From Centropus unirufus (lineage: Eukaryota > Chordata > Aves > Cuculiformes > Centropidae), in NCBI GenBank assembly GCA_013397695.1, contig VYZI01000113.1:1270477-1334476 (forward strand): a DNA stretch of 64,000 nt, read 5' to 3'. The position numbers and the translations under genes were made by a program. How positions within the stretch are numbered: the first letter of the stretch is position 1; every line of letters begins with the position of its first letter. The notes under the pieces are model-generated. The model was not told the DNA's origin. It saw only the letters and a program-made list of their open reading frames with translations, and made no database searches. Positions 24,623-38,524 of this stretch are shown here, one piece after another.

Positions 24623-24650
24623 ATATATACATATATATACATATATATAT
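24623..24650 (+). repeat. AT microsatellite with TATAC periodicity
   Basis: A run of 28 bases is made of AT dinucleotides interrupted by C at 24630 and 24640, a period of 10 (ATATATATAC). It is a simple repeat. Confidence 0.9.
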
Positions 24651-27120
24651 GAAAGTCTGACGTAGTCATGTCATGTGTTTTTCCCTTTTTGTATCATTGT
24701 AGAATACAACAAGCTGGAATAAACAATGAAAAGTAATGTGTATGAACTTCTGTAATTATCCTTCATATTAGACGCAGCACTGCATTCACTTTCATAACAC
24801 AGTCACTCAGTTTTAGTTGATTCTTTATGACTTACTTCGATTTCCAATGTAAAACAGCCCCCCAGTCTGTATTCTGCGTATACCTCTTGAGGATCTGTAG
24901 TAAACATGCATTTGGGCCTCCAGGCTTGAGTGAAATGTCCTGAAACAATAAATACAGCTCTGTGAATGGATCTTGGGTGGCAATAAAAGGCTGCTGCACT
25001 TCTGCAGTTCTACTTCATTAGCAGATTTCCAGTTAATGCCTGAGTGACAGAGCTGGTGCTGCCCTGTGGGTTGAAATAGAACTTTTGGCACATAAGGAAA
25101 TATAACCTTAAACGAAATGTGTTACAAATAATTTTCTGTGAAGACTGGAGGAGCAGCCCTCTGCTAACATCTCAAATGGACTCGGAAAAGTTATTGGGAC
25201 AAAACAGAAGAGCACAATGATGTTCGTTTAACTTTTATAACATAGGTAGTTACTGCTAATGTTGCTGGAGATCTGCACTGAAACTGTGCCTCAGTAGCAA
25301 ACAACTAAAGGCTTAGCAAGACAGTTAGTTAAAAGACGAACATTAGGGTTATTCTGAATTTGTAAAACAACATGTGCAGGGGACATTGCCTTAAAATTTC
25401 AGTTGAGCTTATGGGAAAAGCCTGCAGGTCTCATACATATTTTTGCTTTCCCAGCTTGCTCAGGCAAAACTTGTGTCACCTAGAGTTCATTTTACCATCC
25501 ATTAAAACTGAGATACAACATCAGTAAGTCAGATTTCACTCTAGAGTTTATAAAAAACAATAACTCAATGCTCTTCTCTCAAAATGCACAAGAATTTGTG
25601 GTGTTGTACCTTCTGAAGGTTATGTCTGCGACTTGCCTCCCATTCCTTTCTATTACTACTTCCCCAAATCCTTGCTAATGTAACTTTATAGATCTGCCTG
25701 TAGTCCTCCTGTTCTCCTTCTCCAAGAAAGCTCCTGAGCATGGAACATTCTTTTCTAATGGTCTCTAGATCCATGTACAATTGCAAGGTTCCTATGATCG
25801 CTGGAAGGATTTCTGGCTGTGTAAAATGCCTTGGGGTTCAGGTCTCATGTAGTGCAGGATTGCCTAATTGCTGCTGTGTGTTGATGCTGGTTCTTTCCAA
25901 AAGACTGGGACTTCAACTTTGAGATTTACTTCTGTTTCAACATTTGTTAAAACATACATTAGTTTTTGGCTCTTTGCATGTTTGTCTTCAAATAGCTGAC
26001 TTCAGGAAAAACACAAAGGAATGTACAGAATTTCATAATGAATGCTAGCTATGCATGTTGCTTATTAGGGTAGCTGAGGCCAGATTTAGGACAAATACTC
26101 AATAGAAAGAAGCAAAACTGCTATGCAATTATATTGAACAATTTTGCAAAGATGACATCATGTAAAAGATATACAATTCTCTGATCCTTGCTACCTTATT
26201 ACAGATAATGTGTTGGAACTGAGAAGCCATTGCAGTCACGCTGAATAAAGTTACTGGAGAGCTGCCTTAGGCCAGCTCCACGTCCGTCCTTTCTGATTCA
26301 TAAATGCACAGAGCTTTGTGTTTCTTACAATATCATGGATTATTTCTAAGACGTCTGCAGGTACAACCTACAGTTACAAACCTGGCTAATTCCTTAATGC
26401 AAAGGTTCGGTTAAGTGGATGAAATACAAAGCTCTTCCTGTGAGCAACCGTAACACAGAAAGCAGAAACACAAAGTAGAAACATTAGTTCCCTTGTCTGA
26501 GATTTTTAAAGTTCCCATTAGTAAGTTCAACCTTAAGTTATGTTCACCAAGTGTATCTGTGTCATTTATATCAGTGCTAATCTTCAGTGTTCAATTAAAA
26601 ACTTCTAGACATTTGGCTAGTTTAGCAACAATTTGCTAAATGTCAAAGGGTGAAGGCTGCAACTGGGTCAGCAGGACAGACAGCCTGTGGGACAGAACAG
26701 AAAACAATGTTATACTTATAACGTCACTGCAGGGTCCCCTCTCCAAACAGAGATTTTTCTTTGAAAAGTCTGCATCAAATCCAGTGCTGTTCTTGTGTCC
26801 TACCAAAATGTATAATGGTTTGTGGTGCTGACAAGTCCAGCTGAAACTGCATTTAAAAGAAAGAATATGAGCAACTCTTCATACAGAGATCACATGCTGA
26901 ATGCAAAAGTATAGAGAAATAGAAAAATTCAAAAAGCATTTCATAATTCAAACATTTCCTGTGTGTGGCTGGGCACATCTGTTATGAATAAGAAATTTCG
27001 TAAATCATTGAAGATGGAAAAAATTGAGCTTTCTCAAAAATAGCATATAATCTCTTTTAATTCACCGAATGATGCAAGTTCTTGAAACTCAGGGTCACTA
27101 CCTCTGCACTGATCCATTAA

Positions 27121-27136
27121 AATAAATAAATAAATA
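27121..27136 (+). repeat. (AAAT)n microsatellite
   Basis: Four units of AATA/AAAT follow 'gatccatta'. It is a short simple repeat. Confidence 0.85.
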
Positions 27137-29352
27137 TACAGTGATGCCTTATCTTTGTGCCTTTCAATTCTCTGTTTAGCTATTGGCACTTTTAGGGACC
27201 TCAATTACTCGGTAGAAAAATTTTAAAGTGGGGGGGATAAGAATGAGACAGAATACTACAGAATTGACACAAAGGAGTCCTGACATTGCTAATGTGCTGC
27301 TGTAGTGCTCACCTGCTCCTGCCTGTTATGTTTACAAAATGGAAGAAAAAAATTACCACCAATGTGAGAGATGTACTTGGGTTTACAGAAAAGATATAGA
27401 CGGAAAACTTGGTCATTGCAGTGCCTAGCTATTGTGGTACTTGAAGAGCTTTTGTGAACGGTCTTGACCTGAAATATTTCAAAGCAGCTATGCAAAACCT
27501 CCCTATTTTTGCCTATTTTCACAAGGTACTTCTGGATCCTTTTTATCTTATCACAGTTCTTGTGGCTATCCTTGCCGGTAGCTAGCTGTGCATACTGAAG
27601 AAAAGTAGAAACAACTAAACTAGGCTGAAATTATTAAGGGAAACACTAACTTTTCCCGGATTCCAATTCTGTATTACTGTAGCCTATGAGAAGGATTGCA
27701 AGCAATATGGGTGCCAAAGGAAATTTTACTGTAGCAGCACACTGAGTAGCAGCAGTTTCTAAGGCACTGAGAACAGTGTGATCAGGCAGAAAGGGATTAA
27801 TTTTCTGCAATGAAACCTAGGCACAAATACAAATTGTTCCCTGAAGATCTGCTTGAAAAACTACTAAGACTGACAGAGAGTTGGGCATTCAGCAAGCTTT
27901 GAGGAGAGCCACTGCAGGTAAAGGAAATCTCCCCTTCTTGCTTTTGCTTTGAGCCATTCTGGAGGACATATCTTGGCCTGTGAAAAAATTCTGGCCTTTC
28001 TGAAGGGCATTAGGTGGTATATCTAGTCAGACCACTGCCAGCATTACAGGGGCTCCACAAGTGGTGTCCATAAAGATCACTTCTAATGTTCTCAAATCCC
28101 CTTGTGAAAGCAAACTTGTCTAAAAATGAGATTCCTCTCCCACACCCCTTGCCTCCCCCAATTCTTTAATCAACTCATTCAATAAACATTAGCAGAGTCA
28201 CCCACACCTTTCATAAAGAACTGTTTTTCATTCACTCATCTCATAACTGAGCAAAAGGACAAAGCCACGAAATTTTTGCTTAAATCATGATACTTATTAA
28301 TTGTATTACAATTGCTTTCAGATCCCTCCTCAGAGCCTGATAAGGCACCTACCTGTGAGGGGAGTGGTGAGGAATCTTTGATGCCATGTAAGTACTGCTA
28401 TGATTCTACTTGAGGTGTTTGCAGGGGTGCAGGCACTCCTGACTGCTCTGCTTTCCTGAAACTATGGGAAGTCACAAGGCTGGAGAAACTTAGATTTTGG
28501 AATGTTTGCATTTTGGTAGATAAGCATCTTGTCCAGGGAATCCACAAAAGTAATGCCTTTGCTAAAATGGAAAAAACTCTGGAAAGAGTCCTGCTCTGGG
28601 AAAAACTCTACCAAGAATAAAATGGTAAAAATGAATGCATCAAGAAAGCATTTTTTTATATTCAGCATATAAGACTTGTTGAGCTGAATCCCTGACCGTG
28701 CCTCCCTGAGACACATAAATTTAGGTGGCTGCCAACAGCTTGCTCTTTTCCTGTCAGCCAGCTCCCAGGGTGTGGCACACTCTTAATATAGAGCACAGCT
28801 TTTGGATTTCAGCTCCATGGGCTGATACAGCCCCTTCTGGCACGCATAAGAAAGATTAGTTTTGCAAAATCCCAAGATCATATATATTTAGTTGGTGAAC
28901 GACAGCTGTCGTCACACAACTTATTCATTGGCTGTGAGCAATAACTTGGGAAGACAAATCTGAAAATAAGAATTTACTGATGGAAACAAACAATGACCTT
29001 CTAGAACAGGTATCCTGTTGTGGTGGCAATGATTTAAGCCTTCACTGTACCAAGCAGTGGACACAATGTGTAGCAAACCCTCATATACCGAAGACAACTT
29101 ACAAACTAAATGTGGTAATACTTAAATTGGTTTAATAGTTTGATAAATGCTTCTGTTCATTACTCTTCATAAGCGTGTGGACAGTAAAAAAATTGTTAAA
29201 GATTCACTGAACAGCCAATAGAAGAGATGTTCTTGATATGTACTAAGTTGTTATTCTATTAAATTAATTTAATTTGTATTTCTGGTAGTAACTCACCAAT
29301 TTGCAATAATTTCCTTTCCCATGAAAGCAAGGGAAATTTCAATCAGTAATAC

Positions 29353-29422
29353 TTTTTTTTTTTTTTTCTGTTTGCTGCTTATCTGCACAGATGAGAATTG
29401 CAGGTGATGATTTTTTTTTTTT
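29353..29422 (+). repeat. Two poly(T) runs, T15 and T12
   Basis: T15 at 29353-29367 and T12 at 29411-29422 are 43 bases apart. On the - strand they would read as poly(A), but no retrocopy is recognisable next to them. Confidence 0.85.
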
Positions 29423-32400
29423 CCAAACCAAACACAAGCCATTTGGGATAAAAAATTGTGCAGCTTGAAATTTGTGGTTGCTAGTGAGTAACTTAACAGA
29501 ACAGGACTAATTTCTGTTACAAAAACTTAGTAAGGAGAACTGTTCCCTGAGCTCTCTTACTGAGGTTTTTTGCTGGGAACAGAAGCTGACAGAGACTCAG
29601 AAATTATTAAATATTTTCTCTGAAAAACTCTGATCAACATCTTTGATCATTATGATATCCATATTTATCAGCTGAATTTTGTTATTGGAAGCCAGGCTTC
29701 TGGACTAATGTGAATATTGCTAAAAAGATGAAAAATATTATTCTTATGACAGCTGAAAAATATTTTTAGTAATTGCCACTTGGATAATTTGTGCAAAGTT
29801 GCAACTGCTTTACATATTATCACTGGGGACTTAATCTTGAGTGTGCTCTATGGCATTACAGCAGCATAACTTTAATTACATTTTTTACTTACCAAGCCAC
29901 TAAGCAGGAATGGGAATCAGCTTGTTATACATATAAAGGAAACTGTGGGTAAAACCACTTATCTAGTAAATACCAATTATTAAAAGAATAAAACATCTGG
30001 CTCCTGTAGTGACACATAGGGCCATTTCTTTCATGGAATTGATGTCTGTGGTCTGAATAGAAGAAATATGCTGAACTTCTCCAATAGTTAAAAATATTGT
30101 GTCATTAACAAAGACAAAATTACCATGGTAGTGAAAAGAATTTTAGGCTTAAGGAAAAGGAAACATGTTCATCATTCACAGACCTCCTAAGGAAGTTCTA
30201 TAATTGCAGTTCATAGTGGAGCTAAGCCCAAAATAGTACTAACAATTGAAGCATCCACCAGTGCCATTTTCTCCCTTGAGCATGCAAAGGCCCTGAATGT
30301 CACATGAAGCAGGGCACTGAAAATGTAAAGTTGAACCATGGGATTTTGTGACCTTTCATCTATTCTTTTTTTGTTGGCAAAACTTTAAAGAACTGGTTAG
30401 CTTATATCTACATTTAAATATGGGTTAATAGGAAAAATGTGCAGGAACCTTGATAGCATAATTACAAAATAAATTAAAGTTTATCTTATCATTAAAAGAC
30501 TCTGTGCACATTTTGGAGTGAAGAAGGTACAGAGATTTCCTGCTGGTGCTTTAATCTTTTCCAACAGCCTGTACAAAGTTATGTCTGCAAAACGTCAACT
30601 ACTTGCCAAAGTTTTATACTCGTGTATGCACATTTATATCATCGTGTACTGCATCATTGACTCACCATATAGAAGTTTTATATATAAAAGTTCAGCTTGA
30701 AAACAGTATGTGATGCAATTTGTACTCAGATGGTCAAAAGCATTTCAAAGGATATCCATTCTTGAGGCAGAAAAAATATTGTTGGCCTCTGAGAGCTTGC
30801 CCTGGGAGCAAGCTGTAGCTAAAACTGTAGTGTACAGTTCACCAAAACCGTCCCCTTCATTCTCAAAAAAATAATAAAATAAAAAAAATTGCTGTGCTGT
30901 GAGTGTTCAGTACCTCATTGGTGCCTGTGAATGAAAATGAAGATTCAAAGACATTTGGGAGCCTAATTCCTTCCTGGTGTAAGCTTTCACATCTTGGAAA
31001 ACAGAGATGGTGCTTAAGGTGGCATGAGCGGGTAAGTTTTCCATCAATGAATATAGGTTTTCATTCATCCCTTGGCCTTATCTCTAATGTATATCATTGT
31101 TAGAAAGATGGCAGAGAGGACAGGGTAATTAGGAATATGCCACTTCAATGGAGATTTGTTCCCCACAAAATTCTTTTGTATAGAAAAGCAGACAGAAGTA
31201 GACTGAAGAAAGCACAAGAATCAGACCCTTGCTGAAAAGTAATTTGGATTAGGTCAGAATAAGGACTTAACTTCTAAACTTAAACTGATGTTTTCTGATG
31301 CCTCCTGCAAATTATAGAACTATAAATGAGCTTGTGTCCCATTAAAACCTAGGCTGCCCAAGGAAACAGTGGAATGTCAAAATATTCGTGTGGATTTAAA
31401 CCATGTTTTTACTGGATACTGTTAAGGAATAAAACAAAGGTCTCCAAGCAGAAATCACATTTTTATAATAGAATTAATTCCCAAGAAAGATTAATTTAAG
31501 GACATTAATAACTAAAAATCCTTCTAATTACAGAAGTAACTCACTAATAAGACAGTTACCTTTGAAGTCAGAAAAGAAAGATAAGCATCTGCTATTAATT
31601 TTATCAAGTGTATTTTAAAAGCTGGTGTAAAAACAGGGAGTGCTAAAGGAGAATTCTCTTCAAAATTTTTGCTAAGGAATAATATTTTCTTTTAAAAAGT
31701 CAAGCAAAAGGGCTTCGTTTTAAATTTTGAATGTGTTCCTTGTTTGCACTGAAAAGTTTAACACTAACCAGCGTGGAATTCATCTGAAGAATTGCTTGCT
31801 AAAAAAGGTTCTTACCGATTTTAAAATGTTTCAATAAAAACAAATTTTGCATTCATTAACTATTTCTGAATTATGGAACTTTGAGCCTTTCATTGTCAAC
31901 AGTGCAGAAAAAAAGGTAATCCATAAGCCTCAGCTTGTAACTTTTACTATCATTGAATAAGAGTAAGGAGTAGCTTTTAAGTAGTAGAAAATAAAGATAT
32001 AAACAGACGATGTATTTCTTAGCTGTTTCAGGCCTTCTTGCACATTTCCATGACACAATGTCTGCAACTACAATGGCATAATGCCCACTGGGGAAAAGAC
32101 TGGAATGCTATTTGTTCCCAAAACTGCACTTCCTTGTAAGGGAACAAGCTTAACTTGGCAAACAGTTTCCAGCCTTTCAGTACATTTTCAGATAAAGTCA
32201 AGGTTGTCTTTTTTTTTTTCTTATTTTTTTCTTTTTTTAAGATCAGAAGATTAGGCAAGGGGAAGTAAACTTCATTGGTTGGTAATACTGAACACGAAGA
32301 AGAGCCTTCCTTTCGGAGATCAAGAAATTAATTCTTAATAGTTAATAAACGAGACATCAAGAGTTATTTCTTAATTTATATAAATAGTTACATATTTAAA

Positions 32401-33287
32401 CCTAACAATGACTTCAATGCCTCCTAATAAAATGCTTCCTGAAGCTGCATTGGTACAGAGTAACACAGAGCTGCAGTGATAATAGAAAGCATACAGTCTA
32501 CTAAGGGGTGCTGCTCTATAAATTTTTATAGGATAAGAAAAAACATACTGAATTGCATGTTGTAACAAAATATATTGTAATTTGCTGTAGCTGACTAGTA
32601 TTTTTCCCAGAAAAGCAGCAATTTCAGAAAAGGCCTTGTATGAAAGAGCTAAAAAGTTGTATACCACAGTGAGTAATACTGCCTCTGAATTTAGATCCAA
32701 AGTAATTCTTCAAGCATGTTAGATGTTTGACATTATGCTCCTGGTAGTAACCATTCCCAAGGCCTAGGATATCACCATAACATAAAATAAAGAATCATCC
32801 AAATTATTTGAGGGTTAAAATTTCACTAGTTTTACTTAATTAAAAAAATGATTTAGATATCATTTTTTAAAAATGTCCTCCTCCTTTTCATGCATAACTT
32901 CAAAATTTTCTGTTTCCCATAAAAAAAAAGAAGATAGATAAAATTCCAGTGAGGTGGCAAGAAAAATGATGGAAAATACTTCATGTTTTTAGAACAGCAA
33001 CAGTTCAAAGAAATGGAAACAGGGAGAGATTAACCCAAAAAAGGAGCTATTCTAAGGAGCAGCCTGAAAGCCCATGAAAATAATTGTGACTGAAAGGCTG
33101 GAAAACCAATTTTGGAAATAAAACTGAATCGGAGTACAGGCTGTGACCATGAATTGGGCTGAAGAATGAAAAGCTGAAACCTCAGCTGCCAGAGGAATGG
33201 ATGATATTCCTGTGGAACAGTAAAACAAGCTATTGGTCTCACAGCTAACCTCCTGGCTCAGGGGTTACTCTGACTGTACACTCCCCC

Positions 33288-33316
33288 CTTTTGTAGGCCT
33301 GCACTTTTGTAGGCCT
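33288..33316. repeat. 13-bp direct repeat pair
   Basis: CTTTTGTAGGCCT occurs identically at 33288-33300 and 33304-33316, separated by 3 bp. It is a small local duplication. Confidence 0.85.
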
Positions 33317-34464
33317 TTCCTCAGTCTTTGTAATGGTGCTAAAAGCTCTCCATTTTTGCCTGGAGAGAAGACAACGTATTCCTTGGATTTACCTCTCATT
33401 AGTGGTGAAGGCTAGGCCTGAGCCCTTGCCTTCACACAGCAGTATCGTGATGCAGTGGGCTGCAGAGGTGTCCGTGTTCTGCATTTAAAGTGAACACGAA
33501 CAGGCTTAAAAGATTTCTGTGGAACTGAGGAGTTTGCATTATCTTTCATTGCTGCTAAAATAGTATCTGCCTGTACACTGCTGCACAAAATCCATTCTCA
33601 TGAGGCAAGCTAGTAAACAGAAAGTTCTCAAACATCTTGAGACATGCAAACGGTCACTCCTATAGCTTGTACATCCTTAATTACAGCTGCACATATACAA
33701 AAATAGCCCTTTAGAAGTTTGCCTAATGAATTAATTCAATGAAAGAACATTTTCCAAAGGGGTGTAGAAAACTTATATAATACATTTTTTTCCTAATAAA
33801 GGAAAAAAAAAAATCTTTAGGAAACATCTGGCTTCCCGGAATCTGTAGGAAGTGAATGTTTAACTCCCTCTTCAGCAGCTTAAGTAGTATTTGTTAGCTT
33901 GAATGAGAGTATTTTAATAAAGCAGCAGCCATCATCTTGCTGGGGAAATTGCAGTGATGGATAAGACACTCATGGAGAAAGGACATGTTTACTCAGCGTG
34001 CCTAAATCTGCTGCGGTAGGGATAATAGTGTTAAACAAGTGTGATGATACTGAACAATGTGAGCTGACACTAAAAGCAATACTGCTAAACTTCCGCAGGG
34101 CAAGTAGCGCACATCTGTTACCACATCTGATTGCAGCTAAGCCTTTGTTGTACAGACAACATTTGAATGCAGTCTTACTCAATTACATGACATTAATAAA
34201 AAAATAAGTATTGGCATGGGGAGGGAGGAGAAAGGGTGGAATGCTGAAAAAGAATACTTCCTGATTTTCATGCAGAAGACAGTACCAAAGCTCTGACATA
34301 AAATTGTATTTTAGAAGCTTGAGGAAACGCCGCCTTTTTGGCAAGACGGTCTTAAACAGCTGAACCATGGAAGAAGTCCCAAGAGGCATTTCACTGCTGG
34401 AAGGCTACCTACATCTACTAGATATGGGCCAAACTACATGCAGAACTAAGTTTTTAAGATGTTT

Positions 34465-34479
34465 GCTGCCATCTAGTGT
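34465..34479 (-). promoter_or_regulatory. CTCF-like motif (candidate), - strand
   Basis: The - strand reads ACACTAGATGGCAGC. CTAGATGGCAGC fits all 12 positions of the CTCF core SYAGRKGGCRSY, and the preceding ACA fits two of three CCA positions. This is the best CTCF-like match I found in the window. It points towards lower coordinates, convergent with the candidate at 16452. Motif matches alone do not show binding. Confidence 0.4.
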
Positions 34480-37400
34480 CTTTATTCACACTTCCAACCT
34501 TGTTAAGAATGGTCATCTTGATTGACAAATTACTTCGGAAGATAAATTCGGTATTAGTGCACCAAGACAAACTAAGTCATGCTTTGTATAAACCCCAGGG
34601 TCTTGCTTGGCATTGAATTACGATGGAAAGTTTTTTGAAAGTGGCAATTGCAAGGCCCTGCTATTAAGTCTTTATTTCAGTACAGAAGCAAGAAATAATT
34701 TCTTGTAGACTGGAAGGGATATTAGAATGTATGTGCAATTTTATTTTTTTAATATGTTATCAGAAAGAAACCTTCTGAATTATGTGCTATTTCAGAGCAT
34801 CCCAAGATTTGGGGACATGTAAATAAGAAAACACTCAAAAATACTTCCTACCAGTTAAGCTGAAATGAGGCTGTCTTGTCACAAAATGCTAAGTTTCAGC
34901 TTCACCTACTATGATTGCAATTTTGATCATAAAATTCGAGGAACAGTTGACATTTAAGCTACATAGAATGTTCACCTAAAAAGCCTAATTATTAAGATCT
35001 ATATGAAAACTTGTAGCTTTTGTAGCTCTTAAGTAAAATGAGGAAAATACCAAGTCTGAAATCAAATGTGTCATGTTCTCTTGATCTGATGGCCAGTGTT
35101 TACAAAGCCAGTATAACTCACCGCATCAGCTGCTACAGTCATATTCAGCATTCTGGAAATAAGGCATGCTGTGAAATCTTCTCCCCTTTCTGGCCCTGAT
35201 ATACCTCTGTCAAAGGACTTCCATTTTCTGCTCACACACCTCTAAATCTTCTTCTTTCTATCCCTTGTTGTTCAGCCTCATCTCAGTTATTACTGTGTGC
35301 TGAACCAAGAATTTGACCCCTATTGCAATATGGAGTAGGACAGAGCTTCCTTTTTCCAACTCTTTTGGCTCAGCATCATGCTGGCCTTGAGAAAAACAGT
35401 GATGGAGCAACTGTGGGGGAAATTTCACCTCATCCCTGCCATTCTGGACTTCAGTGTGCTGCCTCTTCCTGCTAACTGAACACAGAGCACTCAGTCACAC
35501 AAAAAGCTTTCAGGGTAAGGAAGATGTCCGAGTTTACCCCTGTGCAAGCCCTACAGTATTTGGTGGCTATCAAATATTTTCGGAAAATATATCGGCCATT
35601 TTTTGAGATTAAAACCAGTCAAATACATGGAAGAAAATACTTCTAGCCTCTGGACATATTTTTGTCTTGGTTGCTTACTTCAAAGGCTGCAGTAGAGACA
35701 CTTAGTGAAATTTAACAAAAAAGGGTTTTGTTAGGTGGAATATCTGACCTCATTTTTAAGAGTATTTGATTATCTTTGCATAGAAGAGTCTGATTAATAT
35801 ATTTTTTCAGTTACTGTAGCAATAACAGTTCAATGCCTGCTTTCTTGCTACAGTGCAAGACCAGAATATAAGGTCAGAATAAAAAAGAAGAGAAACAGTA
35901 AATTAGAATTACTAAATCCTTCCAGAATCTTAAGTTTAGTATAAAAAAATCTAATCTGAAAACCATATTTATAGATGTAGCAATACACATCATCCATATC
36001 AGCAATGCAAAATCATGTAATACTTGGGTTAAGAATATTTCTGTAAAGTACTTTTAGTATCTAATAAAATTATTGATAATATGAGATTATTATGGCAGGA
36101 AAGTCTGCCGAAGAATCACTGTAATAATCAATTTAGATTAGATGTTTATGAAGTGAGCCCAAAAATCTATCAGCACCATGGTGTCCAAGCATGTCTGTGA
36201 TCATAACAAACAAATCAGAACTGCCACATAGGAGGATATAAATGAACACTGGAGGACTGTGGTTCATGTGTTCTACTACAACACAGCTCTTCAGAGATCA
36301 TCAATGAAAGCCAGTACATGACAACTTTTCTTTGACAGTGTAAGAAGATATGCACTCACATTTTACATCGAAGTAATAGACCTAGAGCCAGGAAGACACT
36401 GGCGTCTATCACTGATGTAGCTAGAGCAGGCTGAGCAATAATGGCAGTCTTGCTGAATAGAAGTAATTTGTCCTAAATCCAGTGTTCACTGTTGCATTGC
36501 ATTATTAATGAAATTAATGACTGCTCTTACATAGAGAATGTTAATGTAGGCATAAAATTAGAAATTCCTCGTTCATAGTATGGATATCTATTTTTGCAAG
36601 TGAAAGCTATTAAAAATAATGGCACAAGCAAAAATACAAATCACGTTAATTTGCATTCATTTAAAAATGATAACTTGTTTTTTAATGAAAAAAAGGACTA
36701 CATGCTTTACTTCAAATCATCAGCTAACAATGGAGACATTGCCTTTTATGGTTTGGTTAAGATGGTTCAATATTAAAAACTGTATTCGCAACTATTGTTG
36801 TAGCCTAATCTCCTTTTAAGTAGCAATTCTAAGATTTGCACATGCAGGTACAGTTCTGAGGCTTTATTGCCTCATTGCCCATGGCTTTGGGAAATGCTTT
36901 AGCTTGCCAGTTTAACCTCAAAATTAATCTCAAATTCCAAGACAGTACCCTTGCACTGGGCCAGCTCTCATTGTCTGTAGAATTTATCTATACAATACAC
37001 GGACAGACTGAGTATACCTTTTATTTGTACATCTATTCAAACTCATTTGAAACAGTTGGAATAATAGTGCATTCAGGAAGCAGTCTTTCCTACTGAGATC
37101 TGTGCACCTCCTATTTGTGCCACTCCAACAACTGTGAAGTAAGACTTGGAGTGCATTGTATCTAAACTTGTCCTTGCAGGTTTGGTAAGAGCACATTTTA
37201 CTTTAAGTCAGTCAGAGGCCTTGCTGCTTCAGAGAGTGTGTGCAGACAGTCATATGAATGATAAATGTACTTTAAAACTGTAGCTGGGTTGTATGCTGTA
37301 AACTCCATTGATTCTGTCCAAATTAGGTATCTCCATACACATAATATCCATACACATGAAATCCAGCCCTGGTGCAAGTGCCCAGCACAAATGGTGAGGA

Positions 37401-37838
37401 TACATTTAAAGGAGAGGATAATATATTGGAGTCAGCAGTTGAATCCAGATGCTGTTGTTAGAGGTCAGATTCTGCAGTTGTTCTTGACTTGTAGACAAGA
37501 AAAAGCGAAGCAGAAGTTTTGAAAGCCTGTCTAGCATAGCTACTAGCTAAATACAGTCCATTACACTTCTCAAGCACCTGCTCCTAATCAACTGTAAATA
37601 CCAACATGCCCCTTTATGTTAGGATGTCTTTTAGCATATTTAGAAAGTCTGCTGTAAAAGGGACCTTTCATGGAAGCCTGAAATAAAATTTCTTTATTCT
37701 GTTGAAAGTCCCATCTCCAACTTTTTAAATCTAACCACGTGTTTGTTTTGAGCTGCTCAGGACTTGCAAATTCTCTCACATGTATTTAAGAGAACACTTG
37801 ACATTTCATGTGGAACTTGTTAATCCTCTGCAGGAGAT
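34480..37838. other. Unique noncoding DNA
   Basis: No gene is supported. Open frames are 60 to 85 codons with no domain. The sequence is A+T-rich with short CATACACA-type repeats near 37332-37360. Nothing else was recognised. Confidence 0.5.
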
Positions 37839-38495
37839 ATAGAATCATAGAATGGTTTGGGTTGGAAAGGACCTTAAAGCCCACCCAGTTCCAACCGCCT
37901 GCCATGGGCAGGGACACCTTCTACTAGAGCGGGCTGCTCAAAGCCCCGTCCAGCCTGGCCTTGAACACTTGCAGGAACAGGGTTCCACACCTTCTCTGGG
38001 CAACCTGTTCCAGTGTCTCAATGCCCTCATTGTAAAGGATTTCTTTCTAAAGTCCAATCTAAATCTTCCCCCTTCCAATGTAAAGCCATTCCCCCTTATC
38101 CTATTTTTACATGCCCTTATAAATAGTCTGTCCCCAGCTTTCTTGTAGGTCCCCTTTAAGTACTGGAAGACCGCTATAAGGTCTCCCAAGAGTCTTCTCT
38201 GGGCTGGACAAGCCCAATGCTCTCAGCCTGTCCTCAGCAGAGATGCTCCAGCCTTCTGACGATCTTTGTGGTCCCTCTCTGGACCCATTCTAAAAGTTCC
38301 ATATCCTTCTTATGTTGGGGATTCCAGAACTCGACACAATACTGTGGGTGAGGTCTCATGAGAGCAGAGTAGAGGGGTAGAACCACCTCCCTCAACCTGC
38401 TGGCCATGTTTCTTTTGATGCAGCCCAGGATATCGTTGGTATTCTGGGCTGCAAGCCCACATTGTTGGCTCATGTTGAGGTTCTCGTCAAGAGAA
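37839..38495 (-). mobile_element. CR1 LINE, 5'-truncated, with intact 3' end
   Basis: The low-coordinate end reads ATAGAATCATAGAATGG on the + strand, the reverse complement of the bird CR1 terminal octamer tail. Upstream on the - strand the copy continues through the 3' UTR and the ORF2 C-terminal region to about 38495, where similarity stops at the residues LDENLNMSQQC. This is the usual outcome of target-primed reverse transcription: a full 3' end and a truncated 5' end. The copy is better preserved than the one at 2 kb. Its RT catalytic domain is absent, so it cannot move. Confidence 0.95.
37938..38189 (-). pseudogene. CR1 ORF2 C-terminal fragment
   Basis: This continues the same CR1 copy after the frameshift. 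GDLIAVFQYLKGTYKKAG, RIRGNGFTLEGGRFRLDFRK, FTMRALRHWNRLPRE and a decayed last segment are visible. ORF2 of CR1 normally ends soon after this region, so both the tail and the short 3' UTR are represented. There is no evidence of function. Confidence 0.9.
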
Positions 38496-38524
38496 AACAG
38501 ATACTCTATTCCTTTCTCACTCAT
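38234..38524 (-). pseudogene. CR1 ORF2 fragment, region after the RT active site
   Basis: A 96-codon open frame on the - strand carries diagnostic CR1 ORF2 motifs in order: LDENLNMSQQC, ILGCIKRNMASR, REVVLPLYSALMRPH, YCVEFWNPQHKKDMELLE and WVQRGTTKIVRRLEHL. The first 11 or so residues probably lie in flanking DNA and only make the frame appear to start with Met. The frame breaks near 38236-38245, where a small deletion in the conserved [11 protein letters not shown] region shifts to the next frame. That frame holds the rest of the protein. Confidence 0.9.

Larger units (their letters stand above)
24651..34464. other. Unique noncoding DNA with simple repeats
   Basis: No gene is supported. Open frames do not exceed 109 codons (32371-32700, -) and none shows a recognisable domain. 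Homopolymer and simple repeats occur: (AAAT)n at 27121-27136, T15 at 29353-29367, T12 at 29411-29422, and a T-rich stretch at 32207-32240. No CR1 or other mobile element was recognised in this nearly 10-kb stretch. Confidence 0.5.

Noticed and set aside
32371..32700. 109-codon - strand frame as a gene
   Set aside because: No domain or homology recognised, and it lies in A+T-rich DNA without other coding evidence.
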